Shown here piece after piece: positions 1 to 8,305 of a stretch of 64,000 bases of DNA; within the stretch, counting starts at the first letter, position 1, and every line of letters starts with the position of its first letter. Origin of the DNA: Rossellomorea sp. AcN35-11. Its GTDB lineage: Bacteria > Bacillota > Bacilli > Bacillales > Bacillaceae_B. The stretch is from the NCBI GenBank assembly GCA_030388825.1, contig CP128835.1, positions 1,482,001-1,546,000 of the forward strand, given 5' to 3'. A program made the position numbers and the translations under genes. The notes below the pieces were generated by a model that was not told the DNA's origin, did no database searches, and saw only the letters and a program-made list of their open reading frames with translations.

Positions 1-704
1 CACATCGGGTCCGTACAGCGATATGGTGACAAAGGCGATTAAGCCTGGCCTTGAAGAGAAGGGATACAGTGTTGTGGTGAAGGAATTCAGTGATTACATC
101 CAGCCGAATAACGCACTGGCTCAGGGAGATCTGGATGCGAACCTGTTCCAGCATAAGATCTATATGGAAACCTTCGCTAAGCAGCATAACATGGACTTAT
201 CAGAAGTGATTGTTGTTCCGACTGCACCGATGGGGATTTATTCGGAGAAGTTTGGTTCGATTGAGGAGATCAAAGAGGGAAGCGCCATCGCCATTCCCAA
301 CGATCCGACGAACGCAGCCCGGGCATTTCAGATCTTGGAAGATGCGAAATTGATCACGTTAAAACCGGATACAGATCCATTGACGGTATCGGAAAAAGAC
401 ATTGCCGAAAACGTGAAAAACCTGCAGTTCAAACCTATCGAAGCGGCCCAGCTTCCAAGGGCCGTTGAAAGCGTCGACCTGTCAGCCGTCCCGGGAAACT
501 ACGCACTGGCTGCCAAAATGGACATACTTGACGCCCTTCAGCTTGAAGACATGCCGGATCAGTACCGCAACCGGGTCGTCATGAATACAAAAGGCAGATT
601 CACAATTGGCCAAAGACATCAAAGCTGTCGTCGAATCTGACCAATTCGAGAAAGTCATCGACGGAGAATTCAAAGGCTTCGGCAAGCCTGAGTGGATGGA
701 GTAG
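1..704 (+). CDS. metQ: MetQ-type methionine ABC transporter substrate-binding protein, 5'-truncated, apparent frameshift
   Basis: Extracellular solute-binding protein of the NlpA/MetQ family, which delivers methionine to a MetNI transporter. The reading frame is open from base 2 (TSGPYSDMVTKAIKPGLEEKG), so the signal peptide and N-terminal third lie outside the window. Family signatures are the alternation of NALAQGDLDANLFQH and the PNDPTNAARAFQILE segment. Near 587-600 the frame slips by one base. The next frame continues with ADSQLAKDIKAVVESDQFEK and ends in GFGKPEWME at 702-704, exactly the expected C-terminus. This fits a one-base insertion, probably a sequence error. No metN or metI follows; the next DNA is a dispersed repeat. 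Family assignment is firm, substrate is by homology. Confidence 0.85.
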
Positions 705-706
705 AA

Positions 707-855
707 GGACGGACCTTTACATCGATCATTTGCAAGTAGAATGCAAGATGGACAAGGGCAAGAAGGATTTAGAGGGACGGACCTCAAAACACATCCTATT
801 TAAGTGAAATGAGAAAGGGACGGACTTCCGGCAGAATGCGGAGGTCCGTCCCTCT
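707..855. repeat. GGGACGGACCT repeat cluster with composite element copy 1
   Basis: Intergenic DNA with copies of the dispersed motif at 707-716, 771-785, 817-829 (variant ending TTCC) and 840-854 (reverse complement). The second half, GGGACGGACTTCC, a short GCAGAATGC-like loop and GGAGGTCCGTCCCTC, forms a hairpin. The order of three motifs over about 84 bp recurs at 2094-2175 and 8021-8103. It sits where the transcripts of metQ and of the minus-strand SEC-C gene converge and may act as a terminator. Confidence 0.75.
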
Positions 856-861
856 TTTTAT

Positions 862-2034
862 TTAAAGACAGCATTTCTTGTATTTTTTGCCGCTGCCGCA
901 TGGGCATGGGTCGTTGCGTCCTATCTTCTCTCCTGTTGAGACAGGTTCTGGATCCTGAAGGGGCTCTTCACCTATTGAGGCACGTTCTATTTCTTCAAGG
1001 AGGCTTCTCCACTCAGCGAGTTTCGGGTGATCGATGCCATTCATGATGCAGTTGACATATAATGACTCTTCAAGAAAGATCAGTCCATCATCGTATCCTT
1101 GTTGAATGAGCTCATCTATTTTAGGGATTGCATCCGTTGACAGCTGATGGCATAAATAATCAGCGATCAGTGTTTTTGCGAAAAGGTCATTTGTTTGATC
1201 AAACAATCTCAGTAACGCTTTTTCAGCTTCTTTGGTTTTGATTCTTCCCAGGACGTCAAGAGTATAGAAATAAGTGTTTCCGTGGAGGGCCACTTTTTCC
1301 ACCTCATGTACGACCAGGTCCGTCCCTATCTTCACAAGGGAATTGGCGACTTCCTCCAGCAGCAGATCACTTTCGTCGTCGTTTTTAAAGAGTTCGACGA
1401 GTCCAGGGACCATGGTTTCTTCGCGGAGTTCCCCGGCCTTATAAATCGTGAATATTTCGTTGAAACGATGGAAACCTTCTTCCGCTCTAGCTTCGGTTAA
1501 TTCCTCGAGTGCTTCCCCGCTCTCAATGCCGCCTTTCTTGATTAACTCCCTGATGATTCTTTTACCGTAATCATAGTGGTCCTGATCATATTCATTTCTA
1601 TCCAGGTACATAACAACATCGTCCAGCTCCATATAAAGTTCATCCATTGTTAAAGAGGGGAGCTTCACGATCTTTTCCAATTGCTTTTCGTCCACAAAAG
1701 GCTTTACTTCGTTTTTGTATTGAATCAATAAATCTGTATCGGCATTCGTGAGCAATTGAGTATAAAACGGTCGGTCCTTATCTTCTTTGCCCAGACTGTT
1801 CAATCGATTGACTACTTCTTTCAATCCGTCATCATTCAGAGTCATGTACATCAATTGAGGAAGGATGGGGGAAGAGATTTCTGACACAGGTCCCCGGTCG
1901 ACGGCCTTCAACCCGGTCAAAAACGTATCTCCATCTACCAAATAGGTCTCCTCCAGCATTTCAATCGCATATCTCTGAACAAACGGATCTCCGCTCAAGA
2001 AATAAGCCTCGACTCTTTTAACAAAAAGACTCAT
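862..2034 (-). CDS. SEC-C motif-containing HEAT-like protein
   Basis: Protein of 390 residues with helical, repeat-like body (short degenerate helices such as [15 protein letters not shown] and [13 protein letters not shown]) and a C-terminal SEC-C zinc-binding motif, [18 protein letters not shown], the same motif that ends SecA. I chose the ATG at 2034 ([12 protein letters not shown]) because AAAGGA lies 7 bases upstream. The longer open frame to 2181 would translate the dispersed repeat and is not credible. Function is unknown; SEC-C tails bind zinc and in SecA aid contact with SecB and lipids. The gene stands alone between repeat elements. It carries one copy of the dispersed 12-mer inside the coding sequence (1316-1327), read as IGTDL. 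Confidence 0.75.
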   Translation of the reverse strand: MSLFVKRVEAYFLSGDPFVQRYAIEMLEETYLVDGDTFLTGLKAVDRGPVSEISSPILPQLMYMTLNDDGLKEVVNRLNSLGKEDKDRPFYTQLLTNADTDLLIQYKNEVKPFVDEKQLEKIVKLPSLTMDELYMELDDVVMYLDRNEYDQDHYDYGKRIIRELIKKGGIESGEALEELTEARAEEGFHRFNEIFTIYKAGELREETMVPGLVELFKNDDESDLLLEEVANSLVKIGTDLVVHEVEKVALHGNTYFYTLDVLGRIKTKEAEKALLRLFDQTNDLFAKTLIADYLCHQLSTDAIPKIDELIQQGYDDGLIFLEESLYVNCIMNGIDHPKLAEWRSLLEEIERASIGEEPLQDPEPVSTGEKIGRNDPCPCGSGKKYKKCCL

Positions 2035-2093
2035 CCAATCATCCTTTATCATTCTTTTTGTATTAGTGTAAAGGGCGGAAGTGAAAAAAGAAA

Positions 2094-2176
2094 GAGGGAC
2101 GGACCTTCCATCCCATAGATATACATTCAAAATGTGACAGGGACGGACTTCCACAGAATGTGGAGGTCCGTCCCTA
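2094..2176. repeat. composite GGGACGGACCT repeat element, copy 2
   Basis: Same arrangement as at 771-854: GAGGGACGGACCT (2094-2106), about 33 bp of unrelated sequence, then GGGACGGACTTCC (2140-2152), a loop with AGAATG, and GGAGGTCCGTCCCT (2162-2175). The last two motifs form an inverted repeat. It lies in the divergent region between the SEC-C gene and rbsR. Confidence 0.75.
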
Positions 2177-2200
2177 ATCATAGAGGTTTCTAAAAAAGGT

Positions 2201-2292
2201 TTGACAGACTACACTATGAGTAGTAGACTTTGTGTAACCGGTTACATTGAGTGTTCCGGTTTTGTTTTAACGATACATGTAACCGGTTACAC
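2201..2292 (+). promoter_or_regulatory. rbs operon promoter with two RbsR operators
   Basis: A -35 TTGACA at 2201-2206 and a -10 TAGACT at 2224-2229 are 17 bp apart. Two identical perfect 14-bp palindromes TGTAACCGGTTACA follow at 2233-2246 (over the expected start of transcription) and 2279-2292. Their centres are 46 bp apart. They have the shape of a LacI/GalR-family operator. Since the first gene is rbsR, autoregulation by RbsR is the natural reading. They lack the AARCG core of a CcpA cre site. Confidence 0.8.
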
Positions 2293-2332
2293 ATCAGGAG
2301 GTTACTTGAATGAAGACGGGAGTGACCCTTAT

Positions 2333-3304
2333 ATGGTTACGATTAAGGATGTAGCGAAAGAGGCTCAGGTTTCGGTGGCTACCGTTTCCAGGGTTTTAAA
2401 TAATCAGGGGTATGTTCATGAAGATACGCGGGAGAAGGTCGAAGGGGCCATTGAACGCCTGCAGTATCGCCCTAATAATGTAGCGAGAAGCTTATTCAAG
2501 AAGAAATCGCGGATGATTGGATTCATTGTTCCGGACATTACAAACCCTTACTTCCCTCAGTTGGTCCGGGCAGTGGAGGATGTGACCAATAAAGCAGAAT
2601 ATACGACTTTCCTCTGCAATAGCGATGAGGATATAAAAAAAGAACTGATGTACATGGAAAAAATGCAGGAGAATCATATTGATGGTGTGATCATCGTGTC
2701 GAACACACTGGAGCTTAAGCATATTGAGGGATTGAAGATCCCCATGGTGGCACTTGACCGCTTCTTTCATCAGAGCATTCCTTCTGTGACAATCGACAAT
2801 TATAATGAAGCCAGAAAAGCGGTGCGGCATCTCCTTGACAGAGGCTGTAAGCGGATCGCTCATATCCAGGGTCCGGAGTATATTGAAAATTCCAGGCTCA
2901 GACAAAAGGCTTATGAAGACGAAATGAAGGAACAACGGTTACCGACGATCATGTGCAACGGGGAATATCATTTAAAGGATTCTGAAAGGGCGCTCATGGA
3001 ACTGCTCCAGTCATATCCTACCATCGACGGTGTCTTTGCAGGAAATGACGTGATGGCGGTAGGGGCTTTAAAAGCAGCCAGCCGGCTGAATCTGAAGGTT
3101 CCTGATGACTTGTCCATTATAGGTTTTGACGGAATTGAGTGGACAGAAACCGTTTCACCTGAAATCTCCACCATGGCACAGCCCATTTATGAAATGGGTA
3201 AAAAGGCGGCGAGCATGTTGCTGGAGCTGATTGACGGCAAGAAGCTGGATGATGTACATGTCGTGTTCAATACAGAGCTCATGGAACGTGAAACAACAAA
3301 GTAG
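2333..3304 (+). CDS. rbsR: ribose operon repressor RbsR (LacI family)
   Basis: LacI-family repressor, 323 residues from ATG 2333. An N-terminal helix-turn-helix (MVTIKDVAKEAQVSVATVSR, residues 1-20) and hinge (NNVARSLFKKKSR) are followed by a periplasmic-binding-type sugar domain. The sugar domain shows the usual VPDITNPYFPQLVRAVED opening and DDLSIIGFDGIEWT near the end. A TTG at 2306, four bases after an AGGAGG, is in frame and could be the real start, adding nine residues. First gene of rbsRKDACB, 13 bases ahead of rbsK. Two operators upstream point to autorepression relieved by ribose. Confidence 0.9.
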   Translation: MVTIKDVAKEAQVSVATVSRVLNNQGYVHEDTREKVEGAIERLQYRPNNVARSLFKKKSRMIGFIVPDITNPYFPQLVRAVEDVTNKAEYTTFLCNSDEDIKKELMYMEKMQENHIDGVIIVSNTLELKHIEGLKIPMVALDRFFHQSIPSVTIDNYNEARKAVRHLLDRGCKRIAHIQGPEYIENSRLRQKAYEDEMKEQRLPTIMCNGEYHLKDSERALMELLQSYPTIDGVFAGNDVMAVGALKAASRLNLKVPDDLSIIGFDGIEWTETVSPEISTMAQPIYEMGKKAASMLLELIDGKKLDDVHVVFNTELMERETTK

Positions 3305-3317
3305 GAGGGATACGCAT

Positions 3318-4187
3318 ATGATTACTGTTTTAGGCGCATCAATATGGATTTGGTGACCGTGACAAAGAAGGATCCCTCCCTGGGAGAAACGGTGATGGGA
3401 GAACGATTTTCAACCGTCCCAGGAGGCAAGGGGGCGAATCAGGCGATTGCTGCAGCAAAACTTGGGGCAGATGTGCAGATGATCGGCCGGGTGGGGACGG
3501 ACCTTTTCGGAGAAGAATACATCCAGCACTTTCACAAACAAGGTATTTCTACCGCGAATGTGGAACCGGTTACAGATGAAAAAACCGGGATTGCAGCCAT
3601 TACGGTTTATGAAGGAGATAACAAGATCATTGTCGTACCAGGTGCGAATCATCACCTGACTCCTGACGTAGTGATGGCCCATAAAGACGATATTTTACAG
3701 AGTGACTGGCTGCTATTACAGCTGGAAATCCCCCCTTGAAAGTGTTGGGAAGGCACTGGAAATCGCTCATGAAGGCGGAGTGAGGGTGATTCTGAATCCT
3801 GCTCCCTTTACAGGGATTCCTAAAGAATGGATCGGGATGACCACCTATATCACACCGAATGAATATGAGGCATCTGAGCTGATGAAGCTCTATGAAGGGG
3901 ACGAAGAAACTTCTGCCCTTTTACGGGAGAAGCTGGTCATGACGAAAGGACCTGAAGGAGTCGTCATTTTTGAAGGGGATCAAGAGGTGAACATACCGAC
4001 CCTGAAAGTAGAAGCTGTCGATACGACAGGAGCAGGGGACACCTTTAACGGAGCTCTTGCCGTCGGTCTGACAGAAGGGAAGACCCTGAAAGAAGCATGT
4101 GAATTTGCAGCAAAAGCGGCCGCTCTTTCCGTAACGAAATTTGGTGCCCAGGCTGGCATGCCGGAACGAAAGGAACTGGAAGGCTGA
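3318..4187 (+). CDS. rbsK: ribokinase RbsK, two compensating apparent frameshifts
   Basis: PfkB-family kinase that phosphorylates ribose to ribose 5-phosphate. The start MITVLG lies behind GGAGGG. One base is missing near 3336, so MITVLG passes out of frame to SINMDLVTVTKK. The glycine pair GGKGANQAIAAAKLGA follows. An extra C in a run of six at about 3730-3735 then shifts the frame back (LLLQLEIP to LESVGKALEIA). The second PfkB signature with the catalytic aspartate, DTTGAGDTFNGALAVG, is intact. The two indels cancel and give 289 codons, the usual length of about 293. A real pseudogene would be an odd coincidence; sequence error is likelier. Confidence 0.88.
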
Positions 4188-4214
4188 CTGTAATCGATAA
4201 CGAGGTGAGAGGAA

Positions 4215-4604
4215 ATGAAAAAGAACGGCATTTTAAATAGCGAGATTTCAAAAATCCTGAGTGACCTTGGACATACGGATTTTATCGTCATTGCTGATTG
4301 CGGACTGCCGATCCCTGATCATATCAGGAAGATCGACCTTGCCCTCAAACAGGGAGTGCCTTCCTTCATGGACGTTCTCCATGAAGTGGAACAGGATATG
4401 GAGATTGAAAGAGTGACGCTTGCTTCGGAAATAAAAGACTTCAACGGAGTGTTGGAGGATGAGGTGAGGCAAAAGCATGCTGCCGTTGAATACGTGTCCC
4501 ATGAGGAGTTCAAGAGTCTGACTAAAGGGGCTAAAGCCATTATCCGCACCGGGGAGGCCACTCCTTATGCGAACATCATTCTACATTCGGGAGTGATTTT
4601 CTAA
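4215..4604 (+). CDS. rbsD: D-ribose pyranase RbsD
   Basis: Mutarotase that interconverts the pyranose and furanose forms of ribose so that the kinase can use it. Full length, 129 residues, with the family opening [20 protein letters not shown] (the conserved histidine is H20) and the C-terminal [27 protein letters not shown] precedes the start. The stop codon overlaps the start of rbsA by one base (TAATG), which implies translational coupling. Confidence 0.93.
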   Translation: MKKNGILNSEISKILSDLGHTDFIVIADCGLPIPDHIRKIDLALKQGVPSFMDVLHEVEQDMEIERVTLASEIKDFNGVLEDEVRQKHAAVEYVSHEEFKSLTKGAKAIIRTGEATPYANIILHSGVIF

Positions 4605-6108
4605 TGACGGGGAACCCAATTGTTGAAATGAAAAATATTCATAAATCCTTTTTCCATGTGGAAGTGTTAAAAGGGGTTGATTTTGACCTTGCAAAGGGTG
4701 AGATCCATGCCCTGATGGGGGAAAACGGCGCAGGGAAATCGACGATGATGAAGATCCTTACAGGCATACATAAGAGCAATGAAGGCGAGATCTATTACAA
4801 AGGGAAACCAGTGGAATATCAATCTCCCAAACAAGCAGAAAAAGACGGGATTGCCGTCATCCATCAGGAACTGAACATCATCCCCTATCTGACGGTTGCT
4901 GAGAATATGTTTTTGGGAAAAGAGCTGAAGCGGAGCCCGTTTGGCATTCTAAAAACAAAGGAAATGAAAGAAAAAACCCGTGACTATTTAAATAGGCTTG
5001 GCATTCATCTCGATCCTGCCAGGCTTGCAGGAGACCTTTCTGTCGGGGCAGCAGCAGATGATCGAGATTGCAAGGGCGATTGCAAGCGGATACCGAAGTC
5101 CTGATTATGGATGAACCGACCGCCGCCCTGACTGACAGGGAAATCGAGGCACTGTTTACAGTGATGGATGGTCTTCGTAAAGAAGGGGTTTCCATCATCT
5201 ATATTTCCCACCGGATGGAGGAAATCTTTAAGATGTGTGACCGGATCACGGTTTTGAGGGATGGTCAATCCATCGGGACGAAGGTGACGACAGAGACGAG
5301 CTTCGAGGAAATCGTGAAGATGATGGTGGGGCGTGAATTAGGGGAACGTTTCCCTGAGAGGACGTCTGTCATTGGAGATGATCGGTTCAAAGTGGAATCC
5401 CTGAGTCACGACGGTGTGTTTAAGGATGTATCCTTTACGGTCAGGAAAGGGGAGATCCTTGGTGTGGCCGGCTTGATGGGAGCGGGAAGAACGGAAATCA
5501 TGGAAACCATTTTCGGAGTGAGGAAGAAAACAGGCGGACGCTTGGTCTTGGATGGGGAGGAGCTTCATATTCGAAAACCCCATCAAGCCATCGATGCCGG
5601 CATTGGATTCATCACCGAGGATCGAAAGGATGAAGGCCTCGTCCTTCACCTTACCGTCCGGGAAAATCTTGCCCTCACCAATCTGAAAACGCTGTCAAAA
5701 TCAGGGGTGGTTCAAGAGAAGAAGGAGAAGGAGTGGACAGAGGAGATGATCCGGAAGCTTCGGATCAAGACTTCAGGTCCTGAGCAGGAGGTCAAGTCCT
5801 TGAGCGGAGGGAATCAGCAAAAGGTTGTGTTTGGAAAATGGCTCGGCACACAACCGAAGCTCCTCATTTTAGACGAACCGACAAGAGGCGTGGACGTTGG
5901 GGCGAAAAAAGAGATCTACTCCATCATGAATGAACTGACGGAAAAAGGCTTTTCCATCATTATGGTGTCTTCTGAATTACCTGAAGTCCTGGGAATGTCA
6001 GATCGCATCATGGTCATACACGAAGGTAAGGTGACAGCGATCCTGGATAAAGGAGAAGCCGACCAGGAAAAAATCATGGAAGCAGCAACAGGGGGTGCAA
6101 GACAATGA
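4604..6108 (+). CDS. rbsA: ribose ABC transporter ATP-binding protein RbsA, two apparent +1 frameshifts
   Basis: Duplicated ABC ATPase of the sugar type, 500 residues when repaired. The first cassette has Walker [10 protein letters not shown] and, across the break, signature LSVGQQQ and Walker [12 protein letters not shown]. The second has a degenerate GLMGAGRTE and a normal LSGGNQQK signature with [12 protein letters not shown]. One extra G near 5052-5055 (GTCGGGGCAG) and one extra G near 5088 (AGCGGATACC) break the frame between the signature and Walker B. Removing both gives an unbroken family-length protein. Powers ribose uptake with RbsC and RbsB; overlaps rbsC by four bases. Confidence 0.9.
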
Positions 6109-7049
6109 ATAAAGTAAGCAAAAGTTTAGGTTCTCTGCAGAAGTTAGGGCCCGTGTTAGGCCTCATTGTCATTACGATTATATTAACGATTATGAGCCCG
6201 AACTTCTTCACTGTAGACAATATGTTCAATGTATTACGACAGGTGTCCGTCAATGCCTTGATTGCTTTTGGTATGACGTTCATCATCCTGACGGGTGGAA
6301 TCGATTTATCGGTTGGATCCATCCTGGCCCTTGCATCGGCCATCACGGCAGGATTGCTTGCGAGCGGAATGGACCCGATCCTTGCCGTCATGATCGGATT
6401 GCTTTCCGGGGCATTGATGGGGCTTGTGAACGGTCTGATCATCACAAAAGGAAAGGTTGCTCCTTTTATTGCAACCTTGGCGACCATGACGATTTTCAGG
6501 GGACTTACCCTCGTCTATACAGATGGCCGTCCCATTACAGGGTTGTCCGAGGCGGTGAGCTTTCAGATGCTCGGAAAAGGATACTTCTTCGGAATCCCTT
6601 TCCCGGTCGTGACTATGATTGCTGCCTACTTCATTCTATTCTTTATTCTAAGAAAAACGACGTTTGGACGCGGTGTATATGCCATCGGCGGGAATGAGGA
6701 GGCTTCCCTGTTATCGGGTCTGAAGGTAGATCGTTTAAAGATGGGTGTATACTCCCTCACCGGTTTATTATCAGCTCTTGCAGGGATCATTTTAACTTCA
6801 CGCCTGAATTCGGCTCAGCCGACAGCAGGTGCCAGTTATGAATTGGATGCGATTGCGGCGGTTGTACTGGGGGGAACCAGTTTATCAGGGGGAAGAGGCT
6901 GGATCTTCGGTACGCTGATCGGAGCATTAATCATCGGTTTCTTGAATAATGGGCTGAATCTATTAAATGTTTCTTCCTTCTATCAGCAAGTGGTAAAAGG
7001 CGGCGTCATCCTTCTAGCCGTACTATTGGATAGAAAGAAAGCTGCTTAA
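6105..7049 (+). CDS. rbsC: ribose ABC transporter permease RbsC
   Basis: Membrane channel of the ribose importer, 314 residues with 8-10 hydrophobic segments. Family landmarks are [20 protein letters not shown] (around 50-70), [20 protein letters not shown], and the cytoplasmic EAA-like [14 protein letters not shown] that contacts RbsA. Start ATG overlaps the rbsA stop (ATGA), and rbsB follows 34 bases later. Confidence 0.95.
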   Translation: MNKVSKSLGSLQKLGPVLGLIVITIILTIMSPNFFTVDNMFNVLRQVSVNALIAFGMTFIILTGGIDLSVGSILALASAITAGLLASGMDPILAVMIGLLSGALMGLVNGLIITKGKVAPFIATLATMTIFRGLTLVYTDGRPITGLSEAVSFQMLGKGYFFGIPFPVVTMIAAYFILFFILRKTTFGRGVYAIGGNEEASLLSGLKVDRLKMGVYSLTGLLSALAGIILTSRLNSAQPTAGASYELDAIAAVVLGGTSLSGGRGWIFGTLIGALIIGFLNNGLNLLNVSSFYQQVVKGGVILLAVLLDRKKAA

Positions 7050-7083
7050 TAATAAATCTATTGAAAACAAGGGGTGTAGGTAG

Positions 7084-8016
7084 ATGAAACGTATTTGGAA
7101 AAGTTGTATTGTGCTAGTGGTGATTTTATTGGTGAGTGCGTGTTCTTTAGAGCAGGGTGGAAGCGAGAAATCATCAGGTGATAACGGCAGTAAGGAAGGA
7201 ACGAAGAAAATCGGATTGTCCATTTCCACGTTGAATAATCCCTTCTTTGTGACACTGCGTGACGGGGCGGAAGCAAAAGCAAAGGAACTTGGATTGGAGA
7301 TTACGACCGTCGATGCTCAGAATGATCCTTCGAAACAATTGAGTGACATCGAAGACATGATTCAGCAAAATGTCGATATTTTGTTGGTGAATCCGGCAGA
7401 TTCTGCGGCCATCGCTTCAGCGATCCAGTCGGCAAATGATGCAGGAATCCCGGTCATCACCGTAGACCGGAGTGCCGAAGGAGGAGAAGTCGTTTCTCAC
7501 ATTGCTTCTGATAACACAGCAGGCGGGAAAATGGCCGGTGAGTTTATCGTTGAAAAGCTTGGGGATGCAGGCAAGGTAGTAGAATTGGAAGGAATTCCGG
7601 GATCTTCAGCAGCCCGTGAACGGGGGAAAGGTTTCAACGAAGCAATGGACGCAGCTGACGGGTTCGAAGTGGCAGCAAAGCAGGCAGCGAACTTTGACCG
7701 TGCCGAAGGTCTATCGGTAATGGAGAACATCATTCAAAGCTCCAGCGATTTCAGTGCAGTATTCGCCCATAACGACGAAATGGCACTTGGCGCCCTTCAA
7801 GCTCTTGAGGCAGCGGGCATGAACGATGTGCTGGTAGTTGGATTTGATGCAACGGAAGATGCGGTGGCATCAGTCAAAGCAGGTAAAATGGCCGCAACCG
7901 TCGCCCAAAAACCGGAACTTATGGGCCAACAGGCTGCAGAAGCAGCCGCCAGCGTACTCGATGGTGAAGAAATCGAAAAATCCATCGCAGTCGACCTTGA
8001 ACTGGTGACAGAGTAA
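7084..8016 (+). CDS. rbsB: ribose-binding lipoprotein RbsB
   Basis: Extracellular D-ribose receptor of the transporter, 310 residues. A lipobox (LLVSACS, Cys near residue 21) follows a hydrophobic signal, so the mature protein is lipid-anchored. The mature part is a two-lobe type I periplasmic-binding fold: IGLSISTLNNPFFVTLRDGA at the first strand, AHNDEMALGALQALE in the middle, VVGFDATEDAVASVK near the end. Preceded by GGGGTGTAGGTAG. Last gene of the operon; a repeat element that can fold as a hairpin follows five bases later. Confidence 0.95.
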   Translation: MKRIWKSCIVLVVILLVSACSLEQGGSEKSSGDNGSKEGTKKIGLSISTLNNPFFVTLRDGAEAKAKELGLEITTVDAQNDPSKQLSDIEDMIQQNVDILLVNPADSAAIASAIQSANDAGIPVITVDRSAEGGEVVSHIASDNTAGGKMAGEFIVEKLGDAGKVVELEGIPGSSAARERGKGFNEAMDAADGFEVAAKQAANFDRAEGLSVMENIIQSSSDFSAVFAHNDEMALGALQALEAAGMNDVLVVGFDATEDAVASVKAGKMAATVAQKPELMGQQAAEAAASVLDGEEIEKSIAVDLELVTE

Positions 8017-8020
8017 TAAT

Positions 8021-8104
8021 AGAGGGACGGACCTCTAAAATGGAAAATGAGAAATGAAATGTGAAAGGGACGGACTTCTGCGAAATGCGGAGGTCCGTCC
8101 CTTT
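8021..8104. repeat. composite GGGACGGACCT repeat element, copy 3
   Basis: AGAGGGACGGACCTC (8021-8035), about 31 bp, then GGGACGGACTTCTGC, loop GAAAT, and GCGGAGGTCCGTCCCT (to about 8102), forming a hairpin ended by CTTTCG. Same plan as at 771-854 and 2094-2175. Its place directly after rbsB suggests it may end the operon transcript. Confidence 0.75.
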
Positions 8105-8181
8105 CGTTACCAGAAAAATATGAGCACAGTTTAAGAACGTTTGATAGAGACAAGGTCATCGTTCAGATTATCCAATTATAT

Positions 8182-8252
8182 ATGTAAGCGTTAACAAATT
8201 TCCGAAAATTTACCCTGTTTTTACACTTTTATGACAATTCCTGTTGTATACT
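8182..8252 (+). promoter_or_regulatory. cre site, candidate Pho box and -10 upstream of the nuclease
   Basis: ATGTAAGCGTTAACAA at 8182-8197 matches the CcpA cre consensus WTGNAARCGNWWWCAW at every position. Three hexamers TTTACC (8209), TTTACA (8220) and ATGACA (8231) are spaced exactly 11 bp apart, the geometry of a PhoP binding box. A -10-like TATACT lies at 8247-8252. This suggests carbon repression combined with phosphate-starvation induction of the secreted nuclease. The cre call is stronger than the Pho call. Confidence 0.6.
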
Positions 8253-8305
8253 GGTAGATGGTGACGAATCTACCACTTTATTAATCTACGAACAGGGGGA
8301 AGAAA

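Noticed and set aside
2035..2181. N-terminal extension of the SEC-C protein to 439 residues
   Set aside because: It would translate the dispersed repeat element; ATG 2034 has a proper Shine-Dalgarno sequence.
2233..2292. CcpA cre sites before rbsR
   Set aside because: TGTAACCGGTTACA lacks the AARCG core of cre; it fits an RbsR/LacI operator better.
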